64,000 nt of DNA from Pseudomonadota bacterium (GTDB taxonomy: Bacteria; Myxococcota_A; UBA9042; GCA-2863065): positions 62,001 through 126,000 of the forward strand of contig SXOX01000088.1 in assembly GCA_005776585.1 (NCBI GenBank), written 5' to 3'. The notes under the pieces were generated by a model. That model was not told where the DNA came from, ran no database searches, and saw only the letters and a list, made by a program, of their open reading frames with translations. Shown here in pieces: positions 27,883 to 35,913 of the stretch. Made by a program: the position numbers and the translations under genes. The number at the start of each line of letters is the position of its first letter. Position 1 is the first letter of the stretch.

Positions 27883-29039
27883 ACCGTAAGCCGTTTCGAG
27901 TGGCCGTCCTCTACAACGAGTGCGCCACGCCTCAGTCGGTCGGACGCGGAGAGCTGCTCGACACCATCGCCGTCCGTGGCGTGCTCGACGCCGTGCGTGG
28001 CGTCGCGACGGCCTGCGAGCAGAACGGCTGGGAGGCGCTGCCGCTGGCGGCCTCCGACGATCCCCGTCAGATCCTGGCCGACCTCCAGCGCCTCCGTCCG
28101 GACGTGGTCTTCAACCTCGTCGAGGAGCTGCGCGGAGACGCGCGGTGCGAGGCGGGCGTGGCCTGGCTCCTGGAGCTGGGCGGTTTCCCGTACACAGGGT
28201 GCACGCCCTCGGCCATCGCGCTCGGCCTGGACAAGCCGGTGACACGGGCTGTGCTGCGCGACCGCGGCGTGCCGGTGCCGCAGGGACGCGTCCTGGCGAC
28301 CGGCGACGAGTCGCTCAGCGGCATGCGCCTGCCGGTCATCGTGAAGCCGTCGCGCGAGGACGCGAGCCTCGGGATCACCGCCGCGAGCGTCGTCCGCACT
28401 CACACCGCAGCCCGGGAGCGGGCGCGCTACGTCATCGACCGCTATCGCCAGCCCGCGCTCCTCGAGGAGTTCATCGACGGGCGCGAGTTCAACGTGTCGG
28501 TCATCGGCCACGGCCCCACCGCGCGCGTCCTGTCGTTGGCGGAGATCGACTTCTCCGGCCTGCCGGCGCACCTCCCGCAGATCGTGACCTACGACGGAAA
28601 GTGGCTCGCGGACAGCCCCGAGTGCCTCGGCACGGAGGCCATCGCCGGACGTGCGACCGCCCCGGACCTGGAGCGCGCGATCGTCGCCACGGCGCTCGCC
28701 GCCTATCGCATCGTGGGCCTGCGCGACTACGGTCGCATCGACCTGAGGGTCAGCGCCGAGCGGGGCCCGTTCGTCATCGAGGTCAACCCCAACCCCGACA
28801 TCTCACCCGACGCGGGCCTCGCCAGAGCCGCCTCACGGAGCGGCATCCCCTATGAGCACCTCATCGCGCGCATCGTCGAGTCCGCCGCCGAGCGAGCCCA
28901 CCCGCATTCGACCCCTCGCAGCGTCCGACCGCGCGCGGCTCGCGGAGATACTGTCGGCGACCGGGGCCTTCTCAACCGACGAGATCGCGGTGGCGCTGGA
29001 GCTGATCGACGCCGCATCGAGCCCGCAACCGGACCCTGA
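27879..29039 (+). CDS. D-Ala-D-Ala ligase-like ATP-grasp enzyme (second of a tandem pair)
   Basis: This 386-residue protein starts at a GTG overlapping the previous stop (GTGA). It is an ATP-grasp enzyme with DVVFNLVEELRGDARCEAGVAWLLE, LPVIVKPSREDASLGI (about residue 150), LLEEFIDGREFNVSVIG and FVIEVNPNPDISPDAGLARAA (about 300-320). It is clearly diverged from its partner, suggesting different substrates or a heterodimer. The recognisable domain ends near residue 345. The last 45 residues are Arg/Gly-rich and overlap the next gene for 188 nt in another frame, so they may be an unstructured read-through tail. The two enzymes probably act in sequence on one pathway. Confidence 0.78.
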   Translation: MNRKPFRVAVLYNECATPQSVGRGELLDTIAVRGVLDAVRGVATACEQNGWEALPLAASDDPRQILADLQRLRPDVVFNLVEELRGDARCEAGVAWLLELGGFPYTGCTPSAIALGLDKPVTRAVLRDRGVPVPQGRVLATGDESLSGMRLPVIVKPSREDASLGITAASVVRTHTAARERARYVIDRYRQPALLEEFIDGREFNVSVIGHGPTARVLSLAEIDFSGLPAHLPQIVTYDGKWLADSPECLGTEAIAGRATAPDLERAIVATALAAYRIVGLRDYGRIDLRVSAERGPFVIEVNPNPDISPDAGLARAASRSGIPYEHLIARIVESAAERAHPHSTPRSVRPRAARGDTVGDRGLLNRRDRGGAGADRRRIEPATGP

Positions 29040-29376
29040 GCCGTATCTCGTCTCGGTGGCCACGCACGCCGACCGGGTCGTAGGCTATGCGTGCTACGGC
29101 ATTACGCCGCTTACGGGTGGCGGGGTCTACGATCTCTATTGGATCGCGGTGGACCCGACGCTCCAGGGCGGCGGCGTTGGCCGCCTGCTGATGGCCCACG
29201 TCGAACGCGAGGTGAAGGCCGCCGGCGGGCGCAAGGTCCTGGTCGAGACGGCGTCCAAGCCGTCCTACGCGGCCACACGCGCGTTCTACGAGCGCATCGG
29301 CTACGTCGAGGAGGCCCGCCTGCGGGACTTTTACGCCGAAGGGGACGACAAGCTCATCTACTCACGCCGGGTCTGA
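28852..29376 (+). CDS. GNAT family N-acetyltransferase
   Basis: This 174-residue protein begins its fold at TRIRPLAASDRARLAEIL (residue 17). The core follows: VVGYACYGITPL, VYDLYWIAVDPTLQGGGVGRLLMAHVEREV (acetyl-CoA pyrophosphate loop Q-x-x-G-V-G, about residues 103-120), and the YAATRAFYERIGYVEEARLRDFY motif typical of RimI-like acetyltransferases. It would transfer an acyl group from acyl-CoA to an amine. The ATG at 28852 lies inside the preceding ligase gene; a later start is possible because the first 15 residues are Ser/Pro-rich. The overlap with the ligases implies joint expression, so the acceptor may be their product. It overlaps the convergent Rieske gene by 15 bp. Confidence 0.85.
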   Translation: MSTSSRASSSPPPSEPTRIRPLAASDRARLAEILSATGAFSTDEIAVALELIDAASSPQPDPEPYLVSVATHADRVVGYACYGITPLTGGGVYDLYWIAVDPTLQGGGVGRLLMAHVEREVKAAGGRKVLVETASKPSYAATRAFYERIGYVEEARLRDFYAEGDDKLIYSRRV

Positions 29377-30474
29377 CCCGATCCAGCGGCTCAGCACCGC
29401 GTGGAAGTGGGCCAGCGCGACCTCCTGCGCGTGATAGTGGTGCGACGGCGAGCGCCCCGAGGCCACGCCGCGCTGAAACCGGTTCAGGATCCAAAAGTCC
29501 TCGTGAAGGATCCATCGGGACGCCAGCCAGGTCGCCCGAGCGCGCAGCCACTCGAGCCCGCGGGCTCCTTCGCGCTCATAGAAGCCGTAGAAGAAGCGGC
29601 ATTGATCGACCGCGGTGGGCCAGACGACGAAGACCGTCAGGTGATACGGCAACACGTTCATCAGGAAGTTCGGGAAGAGGACGTACTTGTGGAGCGCGGC
29701 GCGCTGGCGCTCCGTATACGGTCCGCCGCGCGCGGTCAGGGAGTCCAACGACCGGCGCCACCCGGTGTTGGCGATGGCGAGCGTGAGGCGATAGTGGTCG
29801 CCATACGTCGTGAACTCGGGCCGCTCGCTCACGTGCCGGTCGACCGAGCCCCCATGGACGAACGGCAGGTGATAGGACTCGGTCGCGTTGTCGAGGACCG
29901 CCTTCCAGTTGAGCGATTCGGTCCAGGTCACCTCCTGGATGGGGCGCATCTCCTCGAGGCGATAGGGGCGCAGCTCGTCGACGAGCGTGCCGAGCGTGTC
30001 CAGCAGCGGCGGCGCGGTGTCACTGAGCGTAACCCACAGCTGGCCCGCCCACTCCGCGGCGCGCACCGGCAACAGGCTCAGGCTCGCGCGATCGATGCGG
30101 CCGTCGAAGCCGTCCTGCCCTGGGATGTGGCGCAGGCGGCCGTCCAAGGCGTACTTCCAGTCGTGATAGGGACATCGTATCGCCTTGACGTGGCCCGTTG
30201 GCCCTTCGAGCAGGCGGGTGCCCCGATGCCGGCAGGTGTTGTGGAACGCGCGCAGGGCGCCGTCCGTGTCGCGCCAGAGCACCAACGCCTCGCCGGACGC
30301 ATCGAAGGTCACGTAGTCACCCGGCACCCGCAGATGACGCGCGGGCCCGGCGCACAGCCAGGCGCGGCGAAACACGCGCTCGCGCTCGAGCGCCAAGAAC
30401 GCGGGCTCCACGTAGCGGGCGGTGGGCACCGTCCACGAACGCTCACCGGTGCCATGGCTCTCTCCAACCCTCAC
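29362..30474 (-). CDS. Rieske non-haem iron oxygenase, alpha subunit
   Basis: This 370-residue protein has a Rieske [2Fe-2S] site (CRHRG at about residues 82-86 and CPYHDW at about 100-105) and the mononuclear iron pocket DNATESYHLPFVH (about 195-207). The third ligand is probably the aspartate in HEDFWILNRFQ near residue 325. The layout matches aromatic ring-hydroxylating dioxygenases and choline monooxygenase-like enzymes. No beta subunit, ferredoxin or reductase is adjacent, so it must use electron donors from elsewhere. The GTG at 30474 is supported by TACACT 6 nt upstream. A perfect AT-rich palindrome at 30521-30535 suggests repressor control. Substrate unknown. Confidence 0.85.
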   Translation of the reverse strand: MRVGESHGTGERSWTVPTARYVEPAFLALERERVFRRAWLCAGPARHLRVPGDYVTFDASGEALVLWRDTDGALRAFHNTCRHRGTRLLEGPTGHVKAIRCPYHDWKYALDGRLRHIPGQDGFDGRIDRASLSLLPVRAAEWAGQLWVTLSDTAPPLLDTLGTLVDELRPYRLEEMRPIQEVTWTESLNWKAVLDNATESYHLPFVHGGSVDRHVSERPEFTTYGDHYRLTLAIANTGWRRSLDSLTARGGPYTERQRAALHKYVLFPNFLMNVLPYHLTVFVVWPTAVDQCRFFYGFYEREGARGLEWLRARATWLASRWILHEDFWILNRFQRGVASGRSPSHHYHAQEVALAHFHAVLSRWIGSDPA

Positions 30475-30480
30475 AGCGCC

Positions 30481-30486
30481 AGTGTA
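30481..30486 (-). promoter_or_regulatory. -10 element next to the Rieske oxygenase start
   Basis: TACACT on the minus strand lies 6 nt before the GTG at 30474, implying a leaderless mRNA. The -35 is weak, which would suit an activator or regulated promoter. Confidence 0.4.
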
Positions 30487-30520
30487 CTCAGCTCACCTCG
30501 CGGTTGCTGCCGCGCACACA

Positions 30521-30535
30521 AATTACGTCGTAATT
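30521..30535. promoter_or_regulatory. Operator-like palindrome AATTACG-T-CGTAATT
   Basis: Two perfect 7-bp arms flank a single central base, in the 99-bp region between the divergent Rieske oxygenase (30474) and membrane protein (30574) genes. It is strongly AT-rich against a GC-rich background. It lies about 35 bp above the Rieske -10 and 38 bp before the rightward GTG, so one regulator could control both. Confidence 0.6.
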
Positions 30536-30573
30536 GTTGATCTTGCACCCGTCCGGGTCGACGTTCCGGGGCC

Positions 30574-32643
30574 GTGATCGCGCCGCATGACCCAAGCTTG
30601 ACCGGCTTCACCGGAGCCTCCCCGACGGACCACGAGGAGACGACCGACCTCGCGCTGTCGGTCCATGACCTGCTGCGCCACTACGCGGAGCGGCGACGCG
30701 CCGACCGTGACTTCATCCGCGGCATCGCGGGCTCGGCGGGGGACGTCACGACGCTCTTCCTCGAGGGCCTCGCGCTTCGACTCGAGCCGCTCGATACGGC
30801 CGAGCGCGAGCGCTTCTTGCTGCGCGCGCTCGTCGACATGGCCTGGCTCGACCTGGAGCTGGGCGTCCGGGCGCTCCCGGCGCTGTTCAGTCGCCTCGGC
30901 GCCGCCGAGGCCGCCGCGTTGGGCGTGACGGGCGTTCGCCTCGTTCGCTCGCTCGATCACGGGGACCGGCCCGCCGCCTGGGAGCGCGCTCCGGACGTGG
31001 CGCTCGGGCTGCTGGGGGGCGGCGCGCCCACGACCGAGGACGCGACCGAGGACACGGCGCGCGCGGTGCGTCTCGCACGGCTCTTGGGCCTGCTGGTCCA
31101 CGCGTCGGACGAGGCGCTGCGCGAGGCGCTGGCGCTGGTCGAAGATCGCCCCACGCGCGGGCTCCTCCGTGCGCTCGTGCAGGACGAGGTCGCCGTCGCC
31201 GAGGAGCGCTGGCTCGCCGCGCTCGTGCTACAGAGCGGCTCCATCGGGCTCGCGGTCGGCACGGCCAGCCTCACGCACGCGCCGTCGCGCACGTTGACCC
31301 GCATTCGGGACCTGCTGTGCGTCGCGCCGACCGACGCCCTCGTGCGCATCGCGGAGGCGCACGGCCTGCTGTCGCTTTGCTCCGATGGGGGCACCGATAC
31401 CGCCGAGATGCTGCGTACGGCGTACCTGACGCAGGCCTGGCTCGCCACGCCGCTGACAGGCCACGGCCTGCATCGCGCGTTTCGCGGCGAGCTCATCGTC
31501 GCCAAGACGCTGCCGGAGCTCGGGCCCGCCGCGGAGTCGCTGGCTCGGGATGCCTGCACGGGGATCCCGCAGCTCATCGGGGCGACCGGCTCGGACGACG
31601 CCCTCGCCGATCCCGTGCGACGTGACGCCATGGCCACCTGCCTCGCCCGCGTCATGCTCGCGGACTCGAGCTACTGCGCCTCCCTTCGCATCACCGAGAG
31701 CCGGCTGGCGGAACTGAACCGCGCCGGAGACGCCTCGACGCTCGCCAGCGGGCTCCGCGGCTACGCCATCTTGCTCGTGACGACCGCGCGCCTGCTGCTC
31801 GGCGACGAGCGCGGCCGGGACGCGGCGCTGCGCCTCTATGCGCGGGTGCTGCGCCTCCGCCAGCAGCACACGGAGCTGCTGCCGCGCCACCTGTTCCCCG
31901 ACACGCTCGACGCGGCGATTCACGTCACCGATCCCGAGCGCGCGGCGCGACGCTGGCTCATGCGTGAGCAAGGTCATGCCCTACCGGCCGAGCGCACGCC
32001 GGTCCAGGACACCAGCCGAGCGCGGACCGAGACCTTCGCCGTGGCCACCACGCAGATGGGCGCCGCGCTGCCGGAGCCGCTCGCCGGCTGGGCCGGTGCG
32101 CCGCGCTCGTGGCCCGCCAGAATCGCCTCATGGCTGCTGCCACTCCCGGTCCGCTACCTGGCCGAGACCCTGATGCGATGGTTGGGCTTTGGCCCCGCGG
32201 CGGATCTGGCCGTCACCGGGGACGGCGTGACGCGCATCACGGTGACGCGCCGCTTCTTCGGGCTGCCCGTGTACCGCTCGTTCGCCGGCGTACGCACAGT
32301 CCTGCCCTTGGAGGCCGGCGCCAGCGCGGCCGATCGCATGCTGGGCCGCTGGTCGGCGGTCCTGCTCGTGTGCCTGACGGTCGGCGCCTTTGCCCTGCTC
32401 CGCGGGCAAGCCGACGGCGTCCGGAGCCTCGAGCTGGGCGGAGGAATCGCGATTGGTGGCGGCCTGCTCGGCTACTTCGTCGCGCTCCGACTGCATCGCC
32501 TGGTCGTGCGCGGTCGCGCGGTCGCGATCGTCGATGACCAGGGTCGGACGACGTTGTGGCGGCTCTCGGCGGATGCGCAAGCGCTCGTGGGCGGCGCGAA
32601 CGAGACCATCCCGCCGGGCGAGCTGACCATCGGCGCCCCGTAG
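30574..32643 (+). CDS. Hypothetical large protein with C-terminal membrane segments
   Basis: This 689-residue protein is not in a family I recognise. The first 500 residues are almost entirely helical, Ala/Leu/Arg-rich and without repeats of fixed length. Residues 505-580 are a short linker followed by a small beta-like part (DLAVTGDGVTRITVTRRFFGLPVYRSFAGVR). Two hydrophobic helices follow at about 590-610 and 620-645 (SAVLLVCLTVGAFALL and GGGIAIGGGLLGYFVAL). The tail is cytoplasmic-looking. The start is a GTG with a weak site. It diverges from the Rieske oxygenase across a palindromic operator and converges with the M1 peptidase gene 16 bp away. Confidence 0.6.
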   Translation: MIAPHDPSLTGFTGASPTDHEETTDLALSVHDLLRHYAERRRADRDFIRGIAGSAGDVTTLFLEGLALRLEPLDTAERERFLLRALVDMAWLDLELGVRALPALFSRLGAAEAAALGVTGVRLVRSLDHGDRPAAWERAPDVALGLLGGGAPTTEDATEDTARAVRLARLLGLLVHASDEALREALALVEDRPTRGLLRALVQDEVAVAEERWLAALVLQSGSIGLAVGTASLTHAPSRTLTRIRDLLCVAPTDALVRIAEAHGLLSLCSDGGTDTAEMLRTAYLTQAWLATPLTGHGLHRAFRGELIVAKTLPELGPAAESLARDACTGIPQLIGATGSDDALADPVRRDAMATCLARVMLADSSYCASLRITESRLAELNRAGDASTLASGLRGYAILLVTTARLLLGDERGRDAALRLYARVLRLRQQHTELLPRHLFPDTLDAAIHVTDPERAARRWLMREQGHALPAERTPVQDTSRARTETFAVATTQMGAALPEPLAGWAGAPRSWPARIASWLLPLPVRYLAETLMRWLGFGPAADLAVTGDGVTRITVTRRFFGLPVYRSFAGVRTVLPLEAGASAADRMLGRWSAVLLVCLTVGAFALLRGQADGVRSLELGGGIAIGGGLLGYFVALRLHRLVVRGRAVAIVDDQGRTTLWRLSADAQALVGGANETIPPGELTIGAP

Positions 32644-32659
32644 GCCTCCGTAGTCCCGT

Positions 32660-34870
32660 TTAGTCCCCGAGCAGCTTCAAGATGGCGTCGGTCGCGTCGA
32701 TGATGGCGTCCGTCTTCGGGTCACCACCGACGAGTTGCTTGGCGAGCACCTTGACGAGGCCCTTGTCGTTGCCGGCCAGGACGTCGTCGATCAGGTTCGG
32801 GTTCTTCGACAAGACGTCACCGACCTTGCCCAGGATGCCGCCGTCGTCGCCGCCTTCCGAGCCCATCAGCTTGGCGGCGAGCTTCACGATCGCGCCGTAG
32901 TCGATGGCCTCCTTGACCTCGCCGTCCGGCGAGATGACGCGCTGGAGGAGCTTGGCGATCTCACCGGCGCCCTTGTCGTCCAGCAGCTTCACGACGCTGG
33001 CCATGGGCCCTTGCAGCAGCTCGTCGCCGAGCATCGTCTTGAGCAACGCGGTCCACTTGATGGGCCCGATGTCCTCGTCGCCGTGCGTCTGCTTGAGCCA
33101 TCGGTCCGCGAGCGCGACCGTGCGATCCGGGCTCGGCGAGGCCTTCGCGAACGCATCGATGAGGTCCTCGGGCTTGGCAATCCCGAACGCGTGCGCCTTG
33201 TAGTAGCTCTTGACCACGCCGAGGTAGGCGCCATCGCCCATCTGCTGGCGCAGCGTGTGAAAGAAGAGCGCTCCCTTGCCGTAGACGATGGCAGCGTACT
33301 CCATCATGCCGTTGTACTGGTCGGTCGGCAGATCGACCGGCCGGTCCTTGGAGCCGACCATGCGCGCCAGCTGATACGGCAGCTTGAGCTGCATCTCGAC
33401 CTGGGCGTCGCCGACGGCCTTGCCGTGCACGCGCTCGAAATAGAAGGCCGCCGTCGCGTTGGCCATGGCCTCGTCGACGAACGGATGCCGCTTCGAGTCG
33501 GAGCCGACGACCGCGTTCCACCACTGGTGGGCGACCTCGTGCGCGACGACGAACTCGAGGGTCTCCTTGACGTACTTGCTGTTGGCGAGCGCCATCGTCG
33601 CCTGCGCGCCGCCACCGGCGGGCGCGGCGTCGGAGGCGTAGAACATCTTGCCGATGGTCGTCAGACCCGGGAACTCGACGCCACCGGCACCGCCGACGAG
33701 CGGCGCCTCGGCGAGATCGAGCTCCGTGTACGGGTAGGGCCCGAACTCGGTGTTGTAGAGCTTGAGCGCGGCCTTGCCGTACTCCAGCACGTCCTTGCCG
33801 GTCTTGGACTCGGTCTTCTTGTACCAGCTCGTGATCTTTACGCCATCTACAAATGCCGAGGTGCTCTCGTATTCTCGCGAGGCCTGGATCGTGAACTCGC
33901 GCACCGCGCCGGCCACAAAGCGCGTCGTGCGTCGATTCTGCGCGTCGCCTGCCTGCGCGCGGGAGAGCTCCACGCCGGTCGTCGCGAGCTGCAGGTCGGC
34001 GGAGGTCGTGACCGTGACGTCGTAGTTCGAGACATCGAAGTAGCTCACGTCCCCGAGATCCGTGTCGTGCTTCGAGTCCCAGCCGTTGTCGTCATACGCC
34101 GCGACCTTGGGGTACCAGAGCCCGAGGCTCGTGATGCCGTCGCCCACGCTGTAGATGCCGTAGCCGCCCTTCTGGCCGGCGTCGCCCATGATCATCTGGA
34201 TGACCTGCTGCAGGGCGAGCTTCTGCATGTCCGAGCTGCCCTCCGCCTGGCGGTGGATGACGCCCTTGAACGACATCGTGACCGTCACGCGCTTGCCGGG
34301 CTCGAGCTTGGACTCGAGCGGAATTCGCAGCCGCTCGGCCTTCGTGTCAGCCTTGACGGGTCGCCCATCGACGAGGACGTCCTCGACGACGAGGTTCTTG
34401 ACCCCCGGGTCGCACAGCTCCTTGGAGTTGGGGTAGAGCAGGAAGTTGAGCTCAGTCAGCGCCTCCTTCTCCTGGTTCGTGTAGTCGAGCCGCTCGGTGC
34501 CCTCGTAGGCGTAGAGCTCCGAGTCGAGGTCGATGGTGAGCGTGTAGTGCGGCGCGGAGTGAAATCGCTCGGTCTTCTCGACGGTTGAGTTGAGCGACTG
34601 CTTGAGGATCTCGGCGACCGAGATGGGCGCTCCGGCTGGGACCACCGAGGCCCCCGGGCCGGTGCCGGGCGCGGGGGACGCCGCAGCGCCTGCGGTGGGC
34701 TCTCCGGCGGGCGCCATGGGGTTCGGGGCGGTGACCGTGGAGCCCGAAGGCGCGGTCCCGTCGGCGTCCGCCTTCTTGCAGGCGGCGACGCTGGTCGCTA
34801 GGCCGGCAACAGCGGCAGCACCAATTACGAGCAGACCGGCTCGTGCGGCTCCAATCGAGCGCATGATCAT
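32660..34870 (-). CDS. M1-type (gluzincin) zinc aminopeptidase lipoprotein
   Basis: This 736-residue protein has a lipoprotein signal ending TSVAAC (cysteine at about 31) and a Thr/Pro/Ala linker. An N-terminal beta domain carries typical M1 phrases (YTLTIDLDSELYAYEGTERLDYTNQEKEALTELNFLLYPN). The substrate motif GGVEFPGL replaces GAMEN, and the zinc site is HEVAHQWW at about residues 445-452 with the second glutamate in FVDEAMAN about 19 residues later. A helical C-terminus of 150 residues ends in repeated DAIID/LLGD helices. It is anchored in the envelope and probably trims peptides outside the cytoplasm. The ATG at 34870 follows GAGGGTGACTCG. The next gene upstream is on the same strand 75 bp away. 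Confidence 0.82.
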   Translation of the reverse strand: MIMRSIGAARAGLLVIGAAAVAGLATSVAACKKADADGTAPSGSTVTAPNPMAPAGEPTAGAAASPAPGTGPGASVVPAGAPISVAEILKQSLNSTVEKTERFHSAPHYTLTIDLDSELYAYEGTERLDYTNQEKEALTELNFLLYPNSKELCDPGVKNLVVEDVLVDGRPVKADTKAERLRIPLESKLEPGKRVTVTMSFKGVIHRQAEGSSDMQKLALQQVIQMIMGDAGQKGGYGIYSVGDGITSLGLWYPKVAAYDDNGWDSKHDTDLGDVSYFDVSNYDVTVTTSADLQLATTGVELSRAQAGDAQNRRTTRFVAGAVREFTIQASREYESTSAFVDGVKITSWYKKTESKTGKDVLEYGKAALKLYNTEFGPYPYTELDLAEAPLVGGAGGVEFPGLTTIGKMFYASDAAPAGGGAQATMALANSKYVKETLEFVVAHEVAHQWWNAVVGSDSKRHPFVDEAMANATAAFYFERVHGKAVGDAQVEMQLKLPYQLARMVGSKDRPVDLPTDQYNGMMEYAAIVYGKGALFFHTLRQQMGDGAYLGVVKSYYKAHAFGIAKPEDLIDAFAKASPSPDRTVALADRWLKQTHGDEDIGPIKWTALLKTMLGDELLQGPMASVVKLLDDKGAGEIAKLLQRVISPDGEVKEAIDYGAIVKLAAKLMGSEGGDDGGILGKVGDVLSKNPNLIDDVLAGNDKGLVKVLAKQLVGGDPKTDAIIDATDAILKLLGD

Positions 34871-34945
34871 CGAGTCACCCTCCCTTGTTGAGAGTCACAT
34901 GTGAAACGGGTTGGCACGGCGCTGGGAACCCGGCCTTGGTGGGCG

Positions 34946-35422
34946 CTATTCCGCGCGGACCTGAATCGGCACCCGACGACCGGACACGAACATGAGCACG
35001 GGTCGCTCTCCATCGAAGTCGAGCCACCGAGTGAGCGCGCTCGTCGCATCGCGCAGCAGCCGCGCGCGGCCGCGACCGGAGAGCTCGGCGTGGACGTGCC
35101 CGGCGGGCGTCATCTCGAGCGTGCTCGGGTCGAGGTCGACCTCGCTTCCATCGGCGAGTGTCGCGTGCAGCGCGTCGTTGGTACGCCGAAGGCGCGTCAC
35201 AAACCAAGGAACATCGTCCACAAATTGTACGTAGGCCCACTGCGGCCCGACGCGCAGGACGAGGCGGCCCGTGTCGGCCTCGAGCGAGAGGCCTTGATGA
35301 AAGAGGCGCTCGACGCGCGGGTGCGCGACCCGCTCTTCCGCGAGCCAGAAGTGACCGTCGCAGTCCAGCCGCAGCCGTGAGTTGCGGCGGAGGTGATCGA
35401 GCACGTCGGGAGGGAGCGCCAT
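34946..35422 (-). CDS. DUF1285-like small protein
   Basis: This 158-residue soluble protein reads RLRLDCDGHFWLAEERVAHPRVERLFHQGLSLEADTGRLVLRVGPQWAYVQFVDDVPWFVTRL. That resembles the DUF1285 pattern of a D-G-x-W strand, a buried F/L helix, a conserved glycine-aspartate turn and a V-E/D-D-x-P-F/W-x-V motif. DUF1285 proteins are small two-domain beta proteins of unproven function. The C-terminal half is also beta-rich. ATG at 35422 follows GAGG. It diverges by 38 bp from the HECCH-motif gene. Assignment to the family is by eye only. Confidence 0.55.
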   Translation of the reverse strand: MALPPDVLDHLRRNSRLRLDCDGHFWLAEERVAHPRVERLFHQGLSLEADTGRLVLRVGPQWAYVQFVDDVPWFVTRLRRTNDALHATLADGSEVDLDPSTLEMTPAGHVHAELSGRGRARLLRDATSALTRWLDFDGERPVLMFVSGRRVPIQVRAE

Positions 35423-35448
35423 GGTTTCGCCTCATCCTGAATGTGCCA

Positions 35449-35454
35449 TACGAT
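35449..35454 (+). promoter_or_regulatory. -10 element before the HECCH-motif gene
   Basis: TACGAT lies 6 nt before the GTG at 35461, fitting the leaderless spacing seen at other genes in the window. The -35 is weak. Confidence 0.3.
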
Positions 35455-35460
35455 GGCGCC

Positions 35461-35913
35461 GTGCGTGAACCTACGACCCCGTCGCGTCCGCCCTGGCCTC
35501 GGTGGGCGCAGCTGGCGGTCACGCCGCTGATGACCGCTTGGACGCTGCCACAGACGCTGGCCGGCCTGGCGCTCGTCGGCTGGCACCGCGCGCGTGGCAT
35601 CCGGTCGCGCCTCGTGCGCTTTGGCCCGTTCCTCGTGGTGTTCGTGCCCGCGAAGGCGCCCGCGTCATCGGGGCTGTCGCTCGGGCTCGTGATCGTGGCG
35701 GATCCCGAGTGGCTCCTGCACCACGAGTGCTGTCACGTGGTGACGGCCGTGTGGCTCGGCTGGCTCTACTTGCCCGTCTATGGGCTGGAATACGCCGTCT
35801 TAGGCCACGACCGCTCGCCACACGAGCGGCTCACGTGCTGGCTCGAGGGCCGGGTCCCGTGGCGTCCGGAGCGATGGGCGACGACGCCTGGAGCGCCGCA
35901 TGGCCGGCCATGA
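35461..35913 (+). CDS. Small protein with an HExxH (HECCH) motif
   Basis: This 150-residue protein has an N-terminal hydrophobic stretch, two beta-like strands (RLVRFGPFLVVFVPAKAP), then HHECCHVVTAVWLGWLYLPVYGLEY at about residues 81-105. HECCH is an HExxH zinc-ligand pattern at the start of a hydrophobic helix, as in minimal site-2-protease-like or peptidase-like proteins. A third ligand could be the E in LPVYGLEY or the H in GHDRSPHE. I do not recognise the family. The GTG start is tentative, supported by TACGAT 6 nt upstream. Its 3' end overlaps convergent purK by 83 bp, which is long and may mean the true end or start differs. Confidence 0.5.
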   Translation: MREPTTPSRPPWPRWAQLAVTPLMTAWTLPQTLAGLALVGWHRARGIRSRLVRFGPFLVVFVPAKAPASSGLSLGLVIVADPEWLLHHECCHVVTAVWLGWLYLPVYGLEYAVLGHDRSPHERLTCWLEGRVPWRPERWATTPGAPHGRP

